Below are positions 25,341-34,413 of a stretch of 63,547 nt of DNA, in pieces. Numbering within the stretch: position 1 is the first letter of the stretch; the number at the start of each line of letters is the position of its first letter. The translations under genes and the position numbers were made by a program. Below the pieces are notes generated by a model. That model was not told where the DNA came from and did not search any database. It saw nothing but the letters and a program-made list of their open reading frames with translations. This stretch comes from CAZQRP01 sp964596125 (GTDB lineage Bacteria; Chloroflexota; Dehalococcoidia; GIF9; UBA5629). The stretch is taken from assembly GCA_964596125.1 (NCBI GenBank), contig CAZQRP010000019.1, positions 1 through 63,547 on the forward strand. The letters are read 5' to 3'.

Positions 25341-25372
25341 GGTTGGGGGTTCGAATCCCCCTATCTCCACCA
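25341..25372 (+). repeat. Displaced tRNA-Ala 3' end closing the array
   Basis: 32 bp matching the tRNA-Ala 3' end with one C-to-T change at 25344. Because it differs from the two copies that match each other, it is best read as the original chromosomal 3' end pushed downstream by the insertion. Confidence 0.8.
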
Positions 25373-25507
25373 GTTAAACAAGCGCCCGATTACCTGTCCT
25401 CATAACTAAACAGCAACTGTGAGTTTAAGATTGCTTAAAACTGTTTAATGTTAAACTACAGGATTTAATACCTCTTAGTATTTACCGGCGGATTTTTAGA
25501 TTCCCGG

Positions 25508-26497
25508 CTACAATGCTTTGTAGAGCACGGATTGGTCTTCTATCAACCTGATCACTGTTCCTTTCCAGCGCATATATTCCAGGTGTGCTATGGTCTCCAT
25601 GACGGCAGAGCCTTTGAGATAGTTTGTGAATTGTTCCCAGCTCAGGTCAGGGATATCCCAGGTTATACTGGAGGCGATAGTATAAGCGCTGTGGGGCTTT
25701 TCGGCAATTACCTGTCGGATTTCGTCATTGCGTTTATTGTGATGCCTTACTATCTCTTCAATCCGGCCTCGCAGATCGGTGAAGATATGTTCATGTGCAG
25801 GAAGTACCATGGCTACCGGGATATTTTGAATCTTGCGCAGTGCGTATAAAAAATCGCCCAGAGGATTATCGCCTGATTGAACATGATAGCTTACGTTGGG
25901 GGTTGTAACAGGGAGAATATGGTCACCGACGAATAGAAGACGGTTTCGCGGTTCGTACAAACATATATGTCCCGATGAGTGTCCCGGCGTCCAGATAATT
26001 TCCAGGTTATATATTCCGGTCGTTATCGTTTCACCACCATATAAAATCCGGTCGGGAAGGACACAGTTGACGGAATTGAGTGTGGGCATGGAGGCAGACT
26101 GGAGGGGTCGAAGGATAGACGGCGGAACACCATGGTTCAGGAGCATTGTCGCCATTTTATCCCTGAGCTCGGAGGACTTGATATAGCGCGATTCAATAAA
26201 ATTCGATTCCCAGAAGTGGGCCATTAACTCGGTCTGTGGGGACAGTTGCTTGATCCTACCGGCAAGGCCGAAGTGGTCAGGATGAACATGGGTAACGATT
26301 ATGGTGGCAATATCTGGAATGGCAAGTCCTACATCATTCAACTGTGTCTCCAGAGAGTTGAAGGCATCATTATCATGCCAGCCGGTGTCTATTATTAACC
26401 AGCCATTTATACCCTCAAGCAGATAGGAGTTAAGATGACCGAGTGGATTATCAGGGATGGGGATTTGTAACTGGTAAATACCTGGTATTATCTCCAA
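25508..26497 (-). CDS. MBL-fold metallo-hydrolase
   Basis: A 329-residue protein. The zinc motif THVHPDH (H70, H72, D74, H75) follows VTH; the downstream ligands are in WTPGHSSGHICLYEP, FVGDHILP and LPAHEHIF. The C-terminal quarter resembles the winged-helix extension of the LACTB2/RNase-Z-like thioesterase branch (HHNKRNDEIRQVI...HLEYMRWKGTV). Substrate unknown; thioester or phosphodiester hydrolysis is possible. Converges on the GIY-YIG array. Confidence 0.88.
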   Translation of the reverse strand: MEIIPGIYQLQIPIPDNPLGHLNSYLLEGINGWLIIDTGWHDNDAFNSLETQLNDVGLAIPDIATIIVTHVHPDHFGLAGRIKQLSPQTELMAHFWESNFIESRYIKSSELRDKMATMLLNHGVPPSILRPLQSASMPTLNSVNCVLPDRILYGGETITTGIYNLEIIWTPGHSSGHICLYEPRNRLLFVGDHILPVTTPNVSYHVQSGDNPLGDFLYALRKIQNIPVAMVLPAHEHIFTDLRGRIEEIVRHHNKRNDEIRQVIAEKPHSAYTIASSITWDIPDLSWEQFTNYLKGSAVMETIAHLEYMRWKGTVIRLIEDQSVLYKAL

Positions 26498-26927
26498 TTT
26501 ACATCGCCGTTTTATCGATACCTTTTTCTCCGCTAATCACTTAGCGGGTTTGAATTTAAAGGATATCCTCTAAATAGTATTCTGTCAAAGGAGAATACAA
26601 CACTATGTGTCTAATCGACACTACTACAATGGAACAAGCATAGCAATATGGTATGCGGGTATTTAACCATTTGTCATCGACATCATTCCTTCTTGGAGTG
26701 GGAGAATATACGCTTTTGCCCGCTTAAAAGTCTTTTAAAGATCCGTTTATAAAAAGTCTTTAAGCTAATTCTATATTGGAAATAACCGTTAGCCTGATGA
26801 TATACTGGGTAGACAAACTGGTGGCTAACAGGTAAAAAGTTAGTAGAGCCACAATAGTTGATTTTGGAAATGCCCGGTAAATGGAGTAATGGGGTACTTT
26901 CAGGAGCATCAGTTTAAAAAAGATTAG
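26498..26927. other. Intergenic region, no gene seen
   Basis: 430 bp between the divergent MBL hydrolase and UPF0182 genes. AT-rich, no supported frame. Promoters for both genes must be here, but no clear pair could be chosen. Confidence 0.4.
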
Positions 26928-29768
26928 GTGAGTAAGTTGGACTCGTTTGACAAAGAATGGCAGCGCTGGTTTCCTGAAGAAAAAGAAAAAGGAAAGGAAC
27001 CGGCTCAACCTGCCGGGCGCGGATGTGCGACCAGCAGTGTGTTCTTTATACTTGCCGGGGCATTTGCCCTGTTTATTCTCATAAACATGTCAAAGGGATT
27101 CTATACCGAGTGGCTCTGGTTTAGCAGCCTGGGCTATGGGAGTGTCTACGCCACTATTTTGCGGATAAAGATAGTACTCTTTTTCATCGCCGCCATACTC
27201 TTTTGCCTTGTGTTTTCAGGTAACTTATTCCTGGCTACCCGTCTGACACCTGAGGCTGGGAAATATTCTTTACCCTGGCATATAATACGCGGGCCGGAGC
27301 AGGCTCTCAGGTTTGGCGTTATTATCGGCACCATTGTCCTCAGTTTAATATTTGGCGCGTGGGCTCAGGCCAACTGGCAGGTTGTGCTCAACTTTTTCAA
27401 TGGTCAACCCTTTGGCAATACCGACCCGGTTTTCCATAAGGAGATCGCCTTCTACGTTTTTTCACTGCCTTTCATGCGTCTGGTGCGTAGCTGGCTTCTT
27501 GGCGTTTTAATAATGACGGTTTTTGGCAGTGTTGGGATATATATTCTCGGCTATACAGTGAAGCGGTTTAAGTTTGACTTTTCCAGAGGAGTGCTAGCCC
27601 ATATAGGAGGCCTGGTTATTGTCATTCTGGGCCTTGTTGCTTTTGGCTACTGGCTTGGTATCTGGGAACTAGTATTCTCACCGCATGGTGCACTCTTCGG
27701 TGCTGGCTATGCAGATATGAATGCCAGGCTTCCGGCACAGTGGATACTTCTGGTGGTGGTGTTAGTCTGTGCCGGCATCCTCGTGTTTTCCGTATCACGA
27801 CGCAACTATCGCTGGCCTCTCTATGCCATTGGGGGATGGATAGGAGTAGCCATAATCATAGGGGGCATCTTTCCCGCAATGATACAACGCTTCCAGGTAC
27901 AGCCTAACGAACTGGCCCGGGAAGGGCCTTACATTGAGTATAATATCCAGTTTACCAGGGAAGCTTTCAACTTAAATGATGTTGATGAGCGGCCCTTTGC
28001 TGCTGAAGAATCACCAAGCCCTGAGGATATAGAACAAAATCAGATGACCATAGACAATATACGGCTGTGGGACCATCGACCGCTGAAAGATACCTATAAT
28101 CAGAGACAGTCCCTGAGACTTTATTATGACTTTAACGATGTCGATGTTGACCGCTATATTATAGATAGTGAGTACCGGCAGGTCATGTTATCAGCCCGGG
28201 AATTATCTGCAGAAAAACTGGCAGGAGAAGCGCAGACCTGGGTCAATCGACAGCTACAATTCACTCATGGTTATGGTATTGTTATGAGCCCTGTTAATGA
28301 GATCACCGCTGAAGGACTTCCTACAATGATAATAAAAGACATACCTCCTGTTGGTGACTTTGATATTAAACGACCAGAGATATACTTTGGGGAAAAAACA
28401 AATAATTATGTAATCGTAAAAACAAACACCCAGGAATTTGATTATCCTATGGGTGATGAAAATGTATATGGTCACTATAAGGGCAGTGGTGGGATTCAAC
28501 TGAACAGCCTCATCCGCAGGGCGGTCTATGCCTGGCAATTTGGTGATCTGAATATTCTTATCAGCGGAGAATTGAATCCTGAGAGCAGAGTACTCTACTA
28601 TCGGAACATTAAAGAGAGGGTGAGACACCTGGCGCCATTTTTAAAGCTGGATAATGATCCCTACATGGTTGTGATGGAAGGGAAGTTATTCTGGATACAG
28701 GACGCTTATACTACTACAGACCGCTATCCTTATTCTCAACCGCTCGGAGGCGGGCTGAACTACATACGTAATAGCGTTAAAGCCGTCATCGATGCTTACA
28801 ATGGCAGTGTTACTTTCTATGTTGCCGATCCGGAGGATGCTTTGATACAGACCTACCAGAAGATCTTTCCCGAACTGTTCGTTCCGATAGAGCAGATGCC
28901 TGAGTCGTTACGGGTCCATCTCCGTTATCCCGAAGGTCTGTTCAATATCCAGGCGACCGTATATCAGAGCTACCATATGCGTGATGTCCGGGTATTCTAC
29001 AATAAAGAAGACCTGTGGACCGTTCCCCAGGAGGTATATGCCGGCCAGGAGCAGCCCATGGAGCCCTACTATGTCATTATGCGCTTGCCAGATGAGAATG
29101 ACGAGGAGTTCCTGCTGATGCTACCTTTTACTCCTGTGAACAAAAAAAATACCATTGGCTGGCTGGCTGCCCGTTGCGATGGAGAATACTATGGCAAACT
29201 ACTTGCCTATTTCTTTCCAAAGGATCGTTTGGTGTATGGTCCCAGCCAGATTGAGAACAGGATTCAGCAGGACACTGTCATCACCGAGCAGCTTGCTCTA
29301 TGGGGTCGTGGTGGTTCCCGGGTTATCCGGGGCAATCTGCTGCTGATTCCTTTAGGAGAGTCCAAACTATATGTGGAGCCGGTTTTCCTGCAAGCTGAAT
29401 CCGGTGGTGGAATTCCAGAACTGAAGAGAGTGATTGTGGTTGCCGGTGAGAAAATAGCCATGGAACCTACATTAAGGGAAAGCCTCGGAGTTATCTTTGG
29501 TACTGAAGAGCCATCGACTGTACCTGCTGTAGAACCTCCCACTCCCGAAGGACCGGCCGAACCTGCGGTCAAACCGCCAACTCCTGTTGTTCCAACAGAG
29601 CCAGTGAAGCCGTCAGGTGATGATATAGCCAGTCTCATCGAACAAGCCCAGCAGCATTATGATAAGGCAAGAGAGTACCTCAAGGAAGGGAATTGGTCAG
29701 GCTACGGGAGTGAACTTGATGCCCTGAAAGCGGTGCTGGACAGGCTGGCGGAACTCACTTCTGAATAA
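26928..29768 (+). CDS. UPF0182 family membrane protein
   Basis: A 946-residue protein of UPF0182/COG1615. About seven transmembrane helices fill residues 35-325, followed by a large extracytoplasmic domain with characteristic blocks (EREGPYIEYNI-type segment at AREGPYIEYNIQFTREAF, YGYGIVMSPVNE-like HGYGIVMSPVNEI, FGEKTNNYVIV, MPESLRVHLRYPEGLF). A Pro-rich linker and a C-terminal helical DUF (AQQHYDKAREYLKEGNW...YGSELDALKAVLDRL) close it. Function unknown. The start is GTG; the ribosome-binding site is weak. Confidence 0.93.
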   Translation: MSKLDSFDKEWQRWFPEEKEKGKEPAQPAGRGCATSSVFFILAGAFALFILINMSKGFYTEWLWFSSLGYGSVYATILRIKIVLFFIAAILFCLVFSGNLFLATRLTPEAGKYSLPWHIIRGPEQALRFGVIIGTIVLSLIFGAWAQANWQVVLNFFNGQPFGNTDPVFHKEIAFYVFSLPFMRLVRSWLLGVLIMTVFGSVGIYILGYTVKRFKFDFSRGVLAHIGGLVIVILGLVAFGYWLGIWELVFSPHGALFGAGYADMNARLPAQWILLVVVLVCAGILVFSVSRRNYRWPLYAIGGWIGVAIIIGGIFPAMIQRFQVQPNELAREGPYIEYNIQFTREAFNLNDVDERPFAAEESPSPEDIEQNQMTIDNIRLWDHRPLKDTYNQRQSLRLYYDFNDVDVDRYIIDSEYRQVMLSARELSAEKLAGEAQTWVNRQLQFTHGYGIVMSPVNEITAEGLPTMIIKDIPPVGDFDIKRPEIYFGEKTNNYVIVKTNTQEFDYPMGDENVYGHYKGSGGIQLNSLIRRAVYAWQFGDLNILISGELNPESRVLYYRNIKERVRHLAPFLKLDNDPYMVVMEGKLFWIQDAYTTTDRYPYSQPLGGGLNYIRNSVKAVIDAYNGSVTFYVADPEDALIQTYQKIFPELFVPIEQMPESLRVHLRYPEGLFNIQATVYQSYHMRDVRVFYNKEDLWTVPQEVYAGQEQPMEPYYVIMRLPDENDEEFLLMLPFTPVNKKNTIGWLAARCDGEYYGKLLAYFFPKDRLVYGPSQIENRIQQDTVITEQLALWGRGGSRVIRGNLLLIPLGESKLYVEPVFLQAESGGGIPELKRVIVVAGEKIAMEPTLRESLGVIFGTEEPSTVPAVEPPTPEGPAEPAVKPPTPVVPTEPVKPSGDDIASLIEQAQQHYDKAREYLKEGNWSGYGSELDALKAVLDRLAELTSE

Positions 29769-30038
29769 TAATAACAATTCATTACATCTCCTCTATTTAT
29801 GGTACTATCCGTATGACCCTTTATCCCGGCCGGCGAAGCCATTATTGTAGAAACCCCTGCCATATTCGTAGCCGTGACAATTTTGCAGGAAACCTCAAGC
29901 AAAAAGCGGTTAAGAATATTCACAGTGTGACTATTTTTAAGCTTCTTCGATCGTGAAGTAAAAACGCTGATACACCTTCAGAGAACACCCTGATTATTCC
30001 GTCAAACCACCATCTTCAATTTATTTACCGTGGACTAC

Positions 30039-30067
30039 TTGATTTATGATTTCTGAGTTGATATAAT
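30039..30067 (+). promoter_or_regulatory. Sigma70-type promoter of the GntR-like gene
   Basis: TTGATT (30039-30044), 17-bp spacer, TATAAT (30062-30067). Transcription would begin 16-18 nt before the ATG at 30091 and no Shine-Dalgarno sequence is seen, so the message is short-leadered. The rest of the 29769-30090 gap shows nothing else I can support. Confidence 0.75.
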
Positions 30068-30090
30068 TGTATCGATTCAAGTAATACAAG

Positions 30091-31245
30091 ATGAAAGCCG
30101 TGATAGAAATATATCTTGACGAAGCAACCCAAACACCGCTGTATCAACAGATCACCGAAAAAGTAAAACAACTGATCGCTACTGATCGACTTAAGCCGGG
30201 CGATCATTTGCCCCCAGTGAGGCAACTGGCGCATTCCCTGCATATAAATCCAGGAACAGTACTCAGGGCTTATATGGAGCTTGAGCAGGAAAAAATAACG
30301 GTATCGCGGCGTGGCGGGGGCACGATAGTATCAACCAGAGCCAGTGATCCTCTGAGATCGGCCTTACGTCAGAAGCGACTTTCGGGCATGGTCAGCAGCA
30401 ATATTCTAGAAACATTAAGTCTGGGTTACAGCCCGGAGGAAATAGAGTCAGTCTTTCAGCTACACCTTGCCCGCTGGCGTGCAGAGCGAAGGGGGGAAGC
30501 AAGGGATTCAGGAAATCGCGATGATGAAACTATTAAAAGGAATACTATCCGTATATTTTGCAGTCATGATCTGGCGCTCAATCTACTGGTAACTAAACTC
30601 AAGCAAAGAAGTCCTGAGATCGATATCGGAGTTACGTATGCTGGTAGCCTTGGTGGCCTTATAGCTCTTCAAGAAGAAAGGGCGGACATGGCAGGTATTC
30701 ATCTGTTGGATGAAGAGACCGGTGAATATAACTATCCCTACATTAAGCACATACTACCTGGCCTGGAGATGGCGATCGTGCATCTGGCCTACAGGGTACA
30801 GGGGCTAATGTTTGCCACCGGTAACCCCAGGCAGATTAAAGATTTTGAAGACCTGAGACGGCCCGATATCACCTTTATTAACCGGCAGAAAGGGTCTGGG
30901 ACGCGGGTGCTTCTTGATCTTCAGCTAAGGCAGTACGGTATTCTACCATCTGAAGTGAAGGGTTACGGAAGGGAGATGGATACACACCTTGCTGTTGCGG
31001 TGAGCATTGCCCGTGGTGAGGCGGATGTTGCGTTAGGCATTGAAGCAGCTGCTCATGCTCAAGGTCTTGACTTCCTGCCGTTATCCCGTGAAAGATACGA
31101 CCTCGTAATTCCTATTGCACATTACAGAAGCAAGCTGCTATCGCCACTTCTGGAAATTATTACAAGTAGTGAGTTTAAACAGTTGGTGACCGATGTTGGG
31201 GGTTATGATACTTCCCAAACAGGAGCCACTACATTCTGTAGATAG
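30091..31245 (+). CDS. GntR-type HTH regulator fused to a periplasmic-binding-protein-like sensor
   Basis: A 384-residue one-component regulator. An N-terminal GntR/YtrA-like winged helix (residues 8-80: PLYQQITEKVKQLIATDRLKPGDHLPPVRQLAHSL...) is linked by a helical stretch to a PBP-like domain (about 155-370: IFCSHDLALNLLVTKLKQ, TYAGSLGGLIALQEERADMAGIHLLDE, NRQKGSGTRVLLD) of the kind seen in molybdate/tungstate-responsive regulators. It lies directly upstream of tupABC-like genes on the same strand. Likely role: sensing tungstate or molybdate and controlling uptake (inference). Confidence 0.8.
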   Translation: MKAVIEIYLDEATQTPLYQQITEKVKQLIATDRLKPGDHLPPVRQLAHSLHINPGTVLRAYMELEQEKITVSRRGGGTIVSTRASDPLRSALRQKRLSGMVSSNILETLSLGYSPEEIESVFQLHLARWRAERRGEARDSGNRDDETIKRNTIRIFCSHDLALNLLVTKLKQRSPEIDIGVTYAGSLGGLIALQEERADMAGIHLLDEETGEYNYPYIKHILPGLEMAIVHLAYRVQGLMFATGNPRQIKDFEDLRRPDITFINRQKGSGTRVLLDLQLRQYGILPSEVKGYGREMDTHLAVAVSIARGEADVALGIEAAAHAQGLDFLPLSRERYDLVIPIAHYRSKLLSPLLEIITSSEFKQLVTDVGGYDTSQTGATTFCR

Positions 31246-31438
31246 AACGTAGTGGCTATCAGCAACAATTCTACTGAAATCAGGTCCGACGATAGCTGAC
31301 TTGTATGATATGAATGGAAGCATCTATACCACTAATGCCTGGAAAGGAGGGTTGTCATGTGTTAGTTTGTAGTATAGCACCTCCCTGAGTGCTTTGATGG
31401 TTAACATAAACTTTGAATTCTATGTGGAAGGATAAATA

Positions 31439-32464
31439 ATGAAAAAAACAAGTTACCTGGTAGTTACCATTTTATTTGTGAGTCTATTATTAGGAATAAT
31501 AGGGTGTGCCGCTCCGGCACCAGCACCGACACCTACTCCGACACCGGCACCAACTCCAGCGCCCGCACCTACTCCGGCACCGGCACCGTCTCCAAAATAC
31601 GCCTTGCACGATCCTTTAGCGAGGTTCAAAATCGCTACTACCACCAGCCTTTATGATACAGGTCTCTGGTATTATCTGGAGCCGATTTTTGAGAAAAAGG
31701 CCAACGTTGAAATGGATATTGTCTATGCTGGTACCGGCATAGCACTGGAGTATGGCAGAAGAGGGGATGTTGACGCTATCATTGTGCATGACAGGGCTAG
31801 GGAGGATAAATTTTTGGCGGATGGTTATGGCATAAACCGCAGAAATTTCGGTTACAATTTCTTCCTGATTGCCGGCCCAAGTAGCGATCCGGCAGGCATT
31901 AAGGGCTTAACAGCCGCCGAAGCATTGAAAAAAATACATGATGCAGGTATGAAAGAGCCCGATGCAGTTAAATTCGTCTCCCGTGGCGATGAGTCTGGCA
32001 CCCATGCCAAGGAAAAACTCATCTGGAAGGAAGCCGGCTTCAAATACGAAGATATCCAGGGATCAGGCAAATGGTATGTCGAAGCTGGAAAGGGTATGGG
32101 CCCCTGCCTACTGATGGCCAACGAGATGCAGTCATATGTCTTGGCTGATATATCAACTTTTCTGGCCTACAACAAAAAGAGCAACCTGAGCATAGCACCC
32201 ATAGTTGATCAGGATGCACTATTCCTCAATGTATATGCAGCTATAGCTATCAACCCGGAAAAGCATCCTAAAGCAAAAATTGATATCGCTAATCAGTTTA
32301 TCAACTGGCTTATCGGCCCCGAAGTACAGGAAATAATGGACACGTACGGGAAAGCCGAATACGGTAGATCGCTTTTCAATCCTATTGGACGGGGTACTGA
32401 AGACGGCAGCGCCAAACTACCAGGATTTCCTCCAGTTGAAGACTATACCAAACCAATCACATAA
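31439..32464 (+). CDS. tupA: Tungstate-type ABC transporter substrate-binding lipoprotein
   Basis: A 341-residue lipoprotein: signal peptide with lipobox IIGC (C23), an Ala/Pro/Thr-rich tether (about 24-52), then a PBP fold starting with IATTTSLYDTGLWYYLEPIFEKK, the TupA signature. VSRGDESGTHAKEKLIWKEAG is the oxyanion-binding block conserved in TupA/WtpA-like proteins. First of three transporter genes. A GGAAGGATAA site precedes the ATG. Specificity for tungstate over molybdate is by family resemblance. Confidence 0.9.
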   Translation: MKKTSYLVVTILFVSLLLGIIGCAAPAPAPTPTPTPAPTPAPAPTPAPAPSPKYALHDPLARFKIATTTSLYDTGLWYYLEPIFEKKANVEMDIVYAGTGIALEYGRRGDVDAIIVHDRAREDKFLADGYGINRRNFGYNFFLIAGPSSDPAGIKGLTAAEALKKIHDAGMKEPDAVKFVSRGDESGTHAKEKLIWKEAGFKYEDIQGSGKWYVEAGKGMGPCLLMANEMQSYVLADISTFLAYNKKSNLSIAPIVDQDALFLNVYAAIAINPEKHPKAKIDIANQFINWLIGPEVQEIMDTYGKAEYGRSLFNPIGRGTEDGSAKLPGFPPVEDYTKPIT

Positions 32465-32520
32465 TGTACTATCATATAATGGACCTCTTAAATCTGGAAA
32501 TTACGTTCTATAGCTTCAAA

Positions 32521-32549
32521 AAGGTCGCACTTCAGAACATTGCGACCTT
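32521..32549 (+). terminator. Hairpin between tupA and tupB
   Basis: AAGGTCGCA / TGCGACCTT, perfect 9-bp stem with an 11-nt loop, 57 nt after tupA. No U run follows, so partial termination or protection of the tupA message 3' end is likely. Binding-protein genes are often expressed more than the permease genes in this way. Confidence 0.6.
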
Positions 32550-32588
32550 AAAGGGCTCTGGAGATAGTTAGGCCTTGGAGAAGTCATA

Positions 32589-33275
32589 TTGGAAGAGATA
32601 TGGTATGGCCTGATAAAGGCAATACAATTGATCATCGCCCTTGATCCTGAGGTTATGGAGATAACCAGGAGGTCATTGTTACTTGCAATGACCTCCTGTG
32701 GTATCGCCTCGCTGATATGTCTGCCGTTGGGCGGCTTGATTCACTTTAATCGCTTCCGGGGGAAAAGGTTTCTCATTAATTTAATACAGACATTGTACAG
32801 CGTGCCCACTGTCGCTATTGGGCTCTTTGTCTTCGTGCTTTTTTCAAGAGCCGGACCACTTGGTGGACTGAACCAGATGTTCACTCCCGTAGTGATAGTA
32901 GTGGGACAGGTAATCCTGATAACGCCGGTAGTGCTCGGTCTGACTATTTCCGCCCTGAGCAGTATCGATAAGGCCGTATATGAAACCGCTATCTCTCTTG
33001 GTGCCAGCAGGTTTCAGTCTACAATTACTATTATGAGGGAGGCAAGATATGCGGTGTTGACTGCTGTTATAATGGGCTTTGGACGGGCAATCTCGGAAGT
33101 CGGACTATCCCTGATGGTCGGGGGTAATATCAGGGGATTTACCAGGACAATCACTACTGCGATCTCGCTGGAGACATCGAAGGGTGATATTGAGCTTTCG
33201 CTGGCCCTGGGAATAATACTGATTTGTCTGGCATTGATAATCAATATAGTCTTGAACAGGCTTCAACAGAGGTAG
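32589..33275 (+). CDS. tupB: Tungstate-type ABC transporter permease
   Basis: A 228-residue inner-membrane protein with five or six transmembrane helices. The permease EAA loop is YETAISLGASRFQSTITIMREAR...GFGRAISEVGLSLMVGGNIRG. The start is TTG with GGAGAAG upstream. It ends 6 nt before the ATPase gene, so translation is probably coupled. Confidence 0.92.
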   Translation: MEEIWYGLIKAIQLIIALDPEVMEITRRSLLLAMTSCGIASLICLPLGGLIHFNRFRGKRFLINLIQTLYSVPTVAIGLFVFVLFSRAGPLGGLNQMFTPVVIVVGQVILITPVVLGLTISALSSIDKAVYETAISLGASRFQSTITIMREARYAVLTAVIMGFGRAISEVGLSLMVGGNIRGFTRTITTAISLETSKGDIELSLALGIILICLALIINIVLNRLQQR

Positions 33276-33281
33276 AAATCG

Positions 33282-34364
33282 ATGGTCTTAGTAGAAACGG
33301 TCAATCTGTGGCAAAATTATGATGGTCGAGATATCCTGAAGAATGTCGACCTTACTATTAACAAAGGCGAGGTCTTTGCTTTAATCGGTCCTACCGGCGC
33401 CGGCAAGACGACACTACTGAGGCTTCTGGACCTTCTGGAACTGCCGTCATCAGGCGAAGTCCACTTTGATGGGGTGGATGTCACCCAGTCCCGGCGTCAT
33501 AGAATGGAGGCACGAAGAAGAATGTCTTTTGTGCAGCAGAAACCGATTGTATTCAGTATGAACGTTTATGATAATGTCGCCTGCGGTTTGAAGTGGCGGC
33601 ACGAGAAAAAGGATATTATCAGGAAGAGGGTAGAAAACGCCCTGGAACTGGTGAATATGGTTGACTACCGGAACAGGAATTCCAAAACGCTTTCCGGAGG
33701 CGAGACGCAGCGAGTAGCTATAGCCCGGGCTTTAGTTACCGAACCGGAAGTGTTATTTCTAGACGAGCCGACAGCCAATCTGGACCCTGTTTCTACATCC
33801 AAAGTGGAAGAGGTAATGGCGCATATTATCAGAGAGCAAAAGACCACTGTGGTGATGACCACCCATGATATGTCTCAGGGGCAGCGCCTTGCCGGTAAGG
33901 TTGGAGTAATTATAAATGGAGAGATGCAGCAGACAGGGAGTCCTAACGATATATTCTGTTCACCTAACAGTAGAGAAGTGGCTGAGTTCGTTGGTATTGA
34001 GAATATTCTCAGCGGTTCAGTGATAGAAAAGGATGATAATCTGGCGACTATAAAGGTAAATAGCAGCAATGTGCAGGCAGTTACCGATTGCGCAGTCAAT
34101 GATTTGGTTTATGTCCTCATCCGACCAGAGGAAATAACTTTTACGCTTGCGAGAGACATAAGCAGTGCCAGAAATGTATTTGCAGGTAAAATAACCAGGG
34201 TGGTATCGGTGGGACCATTGGTGAGAATCGAGGTGGACTGTGGCTTTCCCCTGCTTGGTGTGGTAACCAGAAGGTCGGAACAAGAGATGGGCCTTGTTGC
34301 TGGTAAACAGGTTTATGCCAGCTTTAAAGCTACCGCACTACACACGTTAAAGAGGTGGAACTAG
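33282..34364 (+). CDS. tupC: Tungstate-type ABC transporter ATPase with TOBE domain
   Basis: A 360-residue ATPase. Walker A GPTGAGKTT (about residues 37-45), signature LSGGETQRVAIARAL, Walker B EVLFLDEPTANLD, switch His in MTTHD. Residues from about 250 form a C-terminal regulatory TOBE-type domain (NVFAGKITRVVSVGPLVRIEVDCG) that commonly binds the oxyanion. Completes the tupABC set. Confidence 0.93.
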   Translation: MVLVETVNLWQNYDGRDILKNVDLTINKGEVFALIGPTGAGKTTLLRLLDLLELPSSGEVHFDGVDVTQSRRHRMEARRRMSFVQQKPIVFSMNVYDNVACGLKWRHEKKDIIRKRVENALELVNMVDYRNRNSKTLSGGETQRVAIARALVTEPEVLFLDEPTANLDPVSTSKVEEVMAHIIREQKTTVVMTTHDMSQGQRLAGKVGVIINGEMQQTGSPNDIFCSPNSREVAEFVGIENILSGSVIEKDDNLATIKVNSSNVQAVTDCAVNDLVYVLIRPEEITFTLARDISSARNVFAGKITRVVSVGPLVRIEVDCGFPLLGVVTRRSEQEMGLVAGKQVYASFKATALHTLKRWN

Positions 34365-34413
34365 CCGCAGGGAAACAGGGGGAAGGCCGGGATGAGTGCT
34401 CACTGCCGGTGTG

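Noticed and set aside
31453..31644. Minus-strand frame rich in Gly, Ala and Val opposite tupA
   Set aside because: It is the antisense of the Ala/Pro/Thr tether of the lipoprotein; composition comes from the opposite gene.
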